Of a DNA stretch of 29,895 nucleotides, positions 27,790 to 29,895 are shown piece after piece. Position 1 is the first letter of the stretch. Every line of letters starts with the position of its first letter. Below the pieces are notes generated by a model. That model worked only from the letters and a program-made list of their open reading frames with translations, made no database searches and was not told where the DNA came from. The DNA comes from a virus. Location: IMG/VR virus record IMGVR_UViG_3300031673_000338, positions 1 through 29,895 of that record. One strand, 5' to 3'. The position numbers and the translations under genes were made by a program.

Positions 27790-27944
27790 GCGCCTGCATA
27801 TACTACCGCCATGGCCGGTGCGACAATGCCCAGAAATGCCAGTACAAGCTACTCGCGCAGAACGGGTCGAGACAGTGCCAGAAATCCGGCGACTTGCCCG
27901 ACATGGACAAGTCAAGCGAACACTTCAAGAAAGAGGAGGAGTAG
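27786..27944 (+). CDS. Small CCCH-like zinc protein
   Basis: 52 aa, ATGA-coupled. MSACIYYRHGRCDNAQKCQY gives Cys4-x7-Cys12-x5-Cys18, with a further Cys31 and His residues, like a single CCCH-type finger with unusual spacing. The C-terminal third is acidic and lysine-rich (HFKKEEE). May bind RNA or another small ligand; inference only. Confidence 0.55.
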   Translation: MSACIYYRHGRCDNAQKCQYKLLAQNGSRQCQKSGDLPDMDKSSEHFKKEEE

Positions 27945-27945
27945 C

Positions 27946-28266
27946 ATGGAAGCACTCGGGAGAAAGAGGGACAGGGCCAGGATCGAAGCGCGGACGCGAG
28001 CGACGACGGCGCGGCGAGTCCACTACGCATCGAGGCCGGAGCACGGCGCGGTGGTCATGTATCGGTCGAGGCTCGCGGGCATTCTCCACCGCGCTTGGAA
28101 CTGGCTCCGGGGTCTGTTCGGTCGCGGTGGCCTGACGGGTATCCCGATGCGGTGCTCCCGCAGCTACCACTACGACGGCCCGATCCGCGCCAAGGGTGAA
28201 AACGGCGACCGCTTCGGCGTGTACATGCGCCAGCGTGGCCGGAAGTACAAGAAGGCCTGCGCGTGA
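27946..28266 (+). CDS. Strongly basic protein, unknown
   Basis: 106 aa, AGGAGGAG before the ATG. Very Arg-rich at both ends (MEALGRKRDRARIEARTRAT, YMRQRGRKYKKACA) with a hydrophobic/aromatic centre (LAGILHRAWNWLRGLFGRGG) that could be a membrane-active helix. Likely nucleic-acid-binding or membrane-associated. Ends with GTGA overlapping the next gene. Confidence 0.6.
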   Translation: MEALGRKRDRARIEARTRATTARRVHYASRPEHGAVVMYRSRLAGILHRAWNWLRGLFGRGGLTGIPMRCSRSYHYDGPIRAKGENGDRFGVYMRQRGRKYKKACA

Positions 28267-28538
28267 GTTCAAAGCAATACCGGGCCGCCCGCTCCGCCGC
28301 ATGGCGCGAAGCCAACCGGGTCAAGCTTTTTCGTCAGGGCCACAACGAGCTGTATCGGACATGGAAGGCCAGGCTCAAGGCGTGGCTGTCCCCGAAAACA
28401 AAAGCCGTCTACGAGAAGATGCTCGGGACATGGTTCAAGCGCCAGATAAAAAGCTTCTCGCATCAGGCGTATGCTACCGTCCACGATCCCGACTGGAAGG
28501 AACTGCAGCGGGTACGGCGTAAGCTTAAGGTACGATGA
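28263..28538 (+). CDS. Basic helical protein, last gene of rightward operon
   Basis: 91 aa, GTG start in a GTGA overlap. Consists of charged and aromatic helices (SSKQYRAARSAAWREANRVK, NELYRTWKARLKAWLSPKTK, RQIKSFSHQAYATVHDPDWK). Twenty-odd Lys/Arg suggest DNA or RNA binding. Family not recognised. Followed by the operon terminator. Confidence 0.6.
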   Translation: MSSKQYRAARSAAWREANRVKLFRQGHNELYRTWKARLKAWLSPKTKAVYEKMLGTWFKRQIKSFSHQAYATVHDPDWKELQRVRRKLKVR

Positions 28539-28544
28539 ATCAAT

Positions 28545-28568
28545 GCCCGGCGTTGACCGGGCTTTTTT
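28545..28568 (+). terminator. Intrinsic terminator of the rightward operon
   Basis: GCCCGG-CGTTGA-CCGGGC stem-loop followed by six T's on the plus strand, 6 bases after the last gene. Opposes the leftward holin gene. Confidence 0.85.
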
Positions 28569-28570
28569 AT

Positions 28571-28636
28571 TCCCCCTGCCGGGATCGAACCGGCTGCCCC
28601 TGCGTCGATTTGACTGGCATGATGCACGGCGGGGGC
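28571..28636 (-). other. tRNA-like remnant with perfect T-arm; possible attachment site
   Basis: Minus strand: a perfect T-stem and loop GCCGG-TTCGATC-CCGGC (28578-28594) followed by AGGGGGA, like the 3' end of a tRNA gene. A GCCCCCG at 28630-28636 could pair with it over only 5 bp. The length is about 66 bases, no D-arm or anticodon arm folds, and no CCA is present. Best read as a degenerate tRNA or the tRNA-end part of an attP site, although no integrase gene is visible. Confidence 0.4.
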
Positions 28637-28643
28637 AAGCGGT

Positions 28644-29054
28644 TTAGTGATTACCGGATGTACCGGATTTTTTCTCGTATGTCCGCATCCCCGACAGCCC
28701 GAGAATACCAGTAATCACCGGCCAAAGGTCTGACATATCTGCCTCGACTATCGGAATCCCGAATGCCTTGAGGATCGGGTTGACAAGGTAGATCATGCCA
28801 ACCACTACCACGCCGAGCCAGCCAAATGCGGGCCGCCATCCCGCGACGAAGAAGCTCGCGCTTGACGCTTCGACCTTGTTTATCTCAGCCTGTGCGTTTC
28901 TGGCAGCGTTCTCGAATTCGACCATCTTTAGTTCAAGCTCTGCCTTTTTCTCGGCACTGATGTCTCCGGTGATCGCCGAGCGCATGTCACCAGCGAACTT
29001 TCCGGCCCCGGAGAAAATCTCGCCGATGCCCTTAAGATCAATTCCTATCCCCAT
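28644..29054 (-). CDS. Holin, GTA-type 3TM family
   Basis: 136 aa. An N-terminal amphipathic part (GIGEIFSGAGKFAGDM) and a coiled helix (KAELELKMVEFENAARNAQA) precede hydrophobic segments WRPAFGWLGVVVVGMIYLVN (about 75-95) and LWPVITGILGLSGM (about 109-122), ending RTYEKKSG. The 'RP-x-x-GW ... W-x-x-x-x-G-x-x-G-x-x-G-x-R-T-x-EK' pattern is that of 3TM holins used for release of gene transfer agents and phages. It permeabilises the inner membrane to free or activate the endolysin. Last gene of the lysis cluster. Confidence 0.85.
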   Translation of the reverse strand: MGIGIDLKGIGEIFSGAGKFAGDMRSAITGDISAEKKAELELKMVEFENAARNAQAEINKVEASSASFFVAGWRPAFGWLGVVVVGMIYLVNPILKAFGIPIVEADMSDLWPVITGILGLSGMRTYEKKSGTSGNH

Positions 29055-29063
29055 GATTTCCCC

Positions 29064-29525
29064 CTATGCTTCATAAGCGATCATGACGCAGTTCCCGTAT
29101 CCTATGTCGTTCTCCATGATCTTGACGACCTTCCCCGGCATCGAGCGGTTCCAGTGTATCTTAAAATGCTCGGCCGTCTGGTGGCGATCCTCAGGCACCA
29201 GGTCGAATCCGCAGTGGATTTTATTGTGGATTTTGAAGTATTCGATGTCGGCGTAGAACGTGGTTATGAAATAATCGACGCGGAATAGCTCCTTGTCGAT
29301 GAAAAGTACCGCCTGTTTCGCCGATGGCCGGGGGTTTCCGTTCGCCACGTCGTCAAGCGTGTACCGGCCTTTTTGCTCATCCTCCACCACGTCAAGGTGA
29401 AGATGCGCCCCGGACCCGCTCCCGGAGTTGCCCATGACGCCGATGATGTCGCCCCTGTGGATCGTCTGGCCCGGCCGCAGCGTCGTCTCGGCAAGGTGGG
29501 CGAAGCGGACGGTATAGGTCTTCAT
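29064..29525 (-). CDS. Circularly permuted M23 peptidoglycan endopeptidase
   Basis: 153 aa from ATG 29525, overlapping the XhlA-like stop (ATGA). All M23 (LytM) parts are present but rotated. Residues 1-50 carry what is normally the second half: RFAHLAETTLRPGQ (His10), GDIIGVMGNSGSGSG, and HLH at 41-43. A linker (SAKQAVLFIDKELF) follows, then the usual first half: VDYFITTFYADIEYFK, H104-x3-D108 in KIHCGFDLVP, MPGKVVKIMEN, and IGYGNCVMIAYEA at the end. Zinc ligands would be His104, Asp108 and His43. Expected role: cleavage of peptidoglycan peptide bonds at lysis. No signal peptide; release through the holin. Confidence 0.82.
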   Translation of the reverse strand: MKTYTVRFAHLAETTLRPGQTIHRGDIIGVMGNSGSGSGAHLHLDVVEDEQKGRYTLDDVANGNPRPSAKQAVLFIDKELFRVDYFITTFYADIEYFKIHNKIHCGFDLVPEDRHQTAEHFKIHWNRSMPGKVVKIMENDIGYGNCVMIAYEA

Positions 29526-29848
29526 TGTCCCCATATTTTCGACCCTATGTATAATATCGCTGCACCTACCAGCGCGGTTATCGCGGCACTAAGCGCCCCT
29601 TCCCACCGGCTGGCGATTTTTTGCGCTGGAGCCTGTGATAGAGTAGACAACTGCGAGGATAGCAAGGCCATCCCATCGCGTACCATAATCTCTAGTTCCC
29701 GAATCGTGGCTTTCAGCTCGTCGATCTTGTCATCGCGGTTTGTGGAGTCCGCTTCCAGCTTGACAACCCTTGCCTGCATATCGCGGTGCATCCCGTATAG
29801 CTCGCCGACATCTTCTCGCAGTCTGGTAACATCATCCTCGGTGCCCAT
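29522..29848 (-). CDS. XhlA-like lysis protein
   Basis: 108 aa, GAGGGGAATCC before the ATG. Residues 1-65 form a coiled coil (DVTRLREDVGELYGMHRDMQ, KIDELKATIRELEIMVRDGM), and a C-terminal segment (WEGALSAAITALVGAAILYIG) spans the membrane, the layout of XhlA haemolysin proteins that act with a holin and an endolysin. First gene of the lysis cluster. Confidence 0.75.
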   Translation of the reverse strand: MGTEDDVTRLREDVGELYGMHRDMQARVVKLEADSTNRDDKIDELKATIRELEIMVRDGMALLSSQLSTLSQAPAQKIASRWEGALSAAITALVGAAILYIGSKIWGQ

Positions 29849-29862
29849 GGATTCCCCTCAAT

Positions 29863-29888
29863 GGTATATTGCTACTGGATAATATACC
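29863..29888. promoter_or_regulatory. Inverted repeat upstream of lysis genes
   Basis: GGTATATT-10-AATATACC, 8-bp arms, starting 15 bases before the XhlA-like ATG. It may be an operator or a weak promoter region (TATATT). Cut off at 29895 by the window end. Confidence 0.4.
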
Positions 29889-29895
29889 CCTAATG

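Noticed and set aside
28571-28636. Complete functional tRNA gene
   Set aside because: Only the T-arm is convincing; D and anticodon arms do not fold, and the acceptor has mismatches at both ends.

Overview
This window reads as most or all of the genome of a tailed phage of the siphovirus type. It has an HK97-fold capsid, PBSX-like terminase subunits, a portal fused to a MuF domain, and a long non-contractile tail with tube, chaperones and tape measure but no sheath. The sequence does not fix the host. Promoters are plain sigma-70 (TTGACG-17-TATAAT) and most genes have clear Shine-Dalgarno sites. Integron-type gene cassettes suggest contact with a bacterium carrying a chromosomal or mobile integron. 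No integrase, recombinase, repressor or rRNA gene was seen.

Layout. Almost everything from 1 to 23570 is on the minus strand. Reading in the direction of transcription (high to low coordinate): small early genes (23570-18592) interrupted by an integron cassette array (22890-21942); a radical-SAM-like DUF5131 gene behind an attenuator-like leader (18604-17753); a replication initiator and partners (17750-16262); TerS and TerL (16223-14425); a small beta-rich gene followed by a striking hexanucleotide repeat and a terminator (14343-13858); then, from a new promoter, portal-MuF, prohead protease, major capsid, a probable decoration protein, connectors, tail tube, frameshifted tail chaperones, tape measure, baseplate proteins and a collar-type fibre, running off the left edge. 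At the right end XhlA, M23 endopeptidase and holin are on the same strand. They would directly follow the tail fibres if the two ends of the window join, so I infer a circular or circularly permuted genome close to 29.9 kb.

The plus-strand block 23720-28538 starts from a promoter divergent to the leftward one at 23589-23617 and ends at an intrinsic terminator (28545-28568). It holds a second radical SAM protein inserted behind a duplicated promoter and leader, several small unknown genes, and a 29-repeat probable beta-helix protein.

Most unusual features: (i) three integron cassettes with two complete attC sites and one half attC site inside a phage; (ii) a circularly permuted M23 lysin; (iii) an InlB-type repeat domain fused to a head-tail connector; (iv) a 25-unit CGACCV array downstream of, and in frame with, a small gene; (v) an attenuator architecture before DUF5131; (vi) candidate -1 and +1 frameshifts in the tail chaperone and in an SSB-like gene; (vii) promoter-plus-leader duplication that placed a radical SAM gene under a resident promoter.
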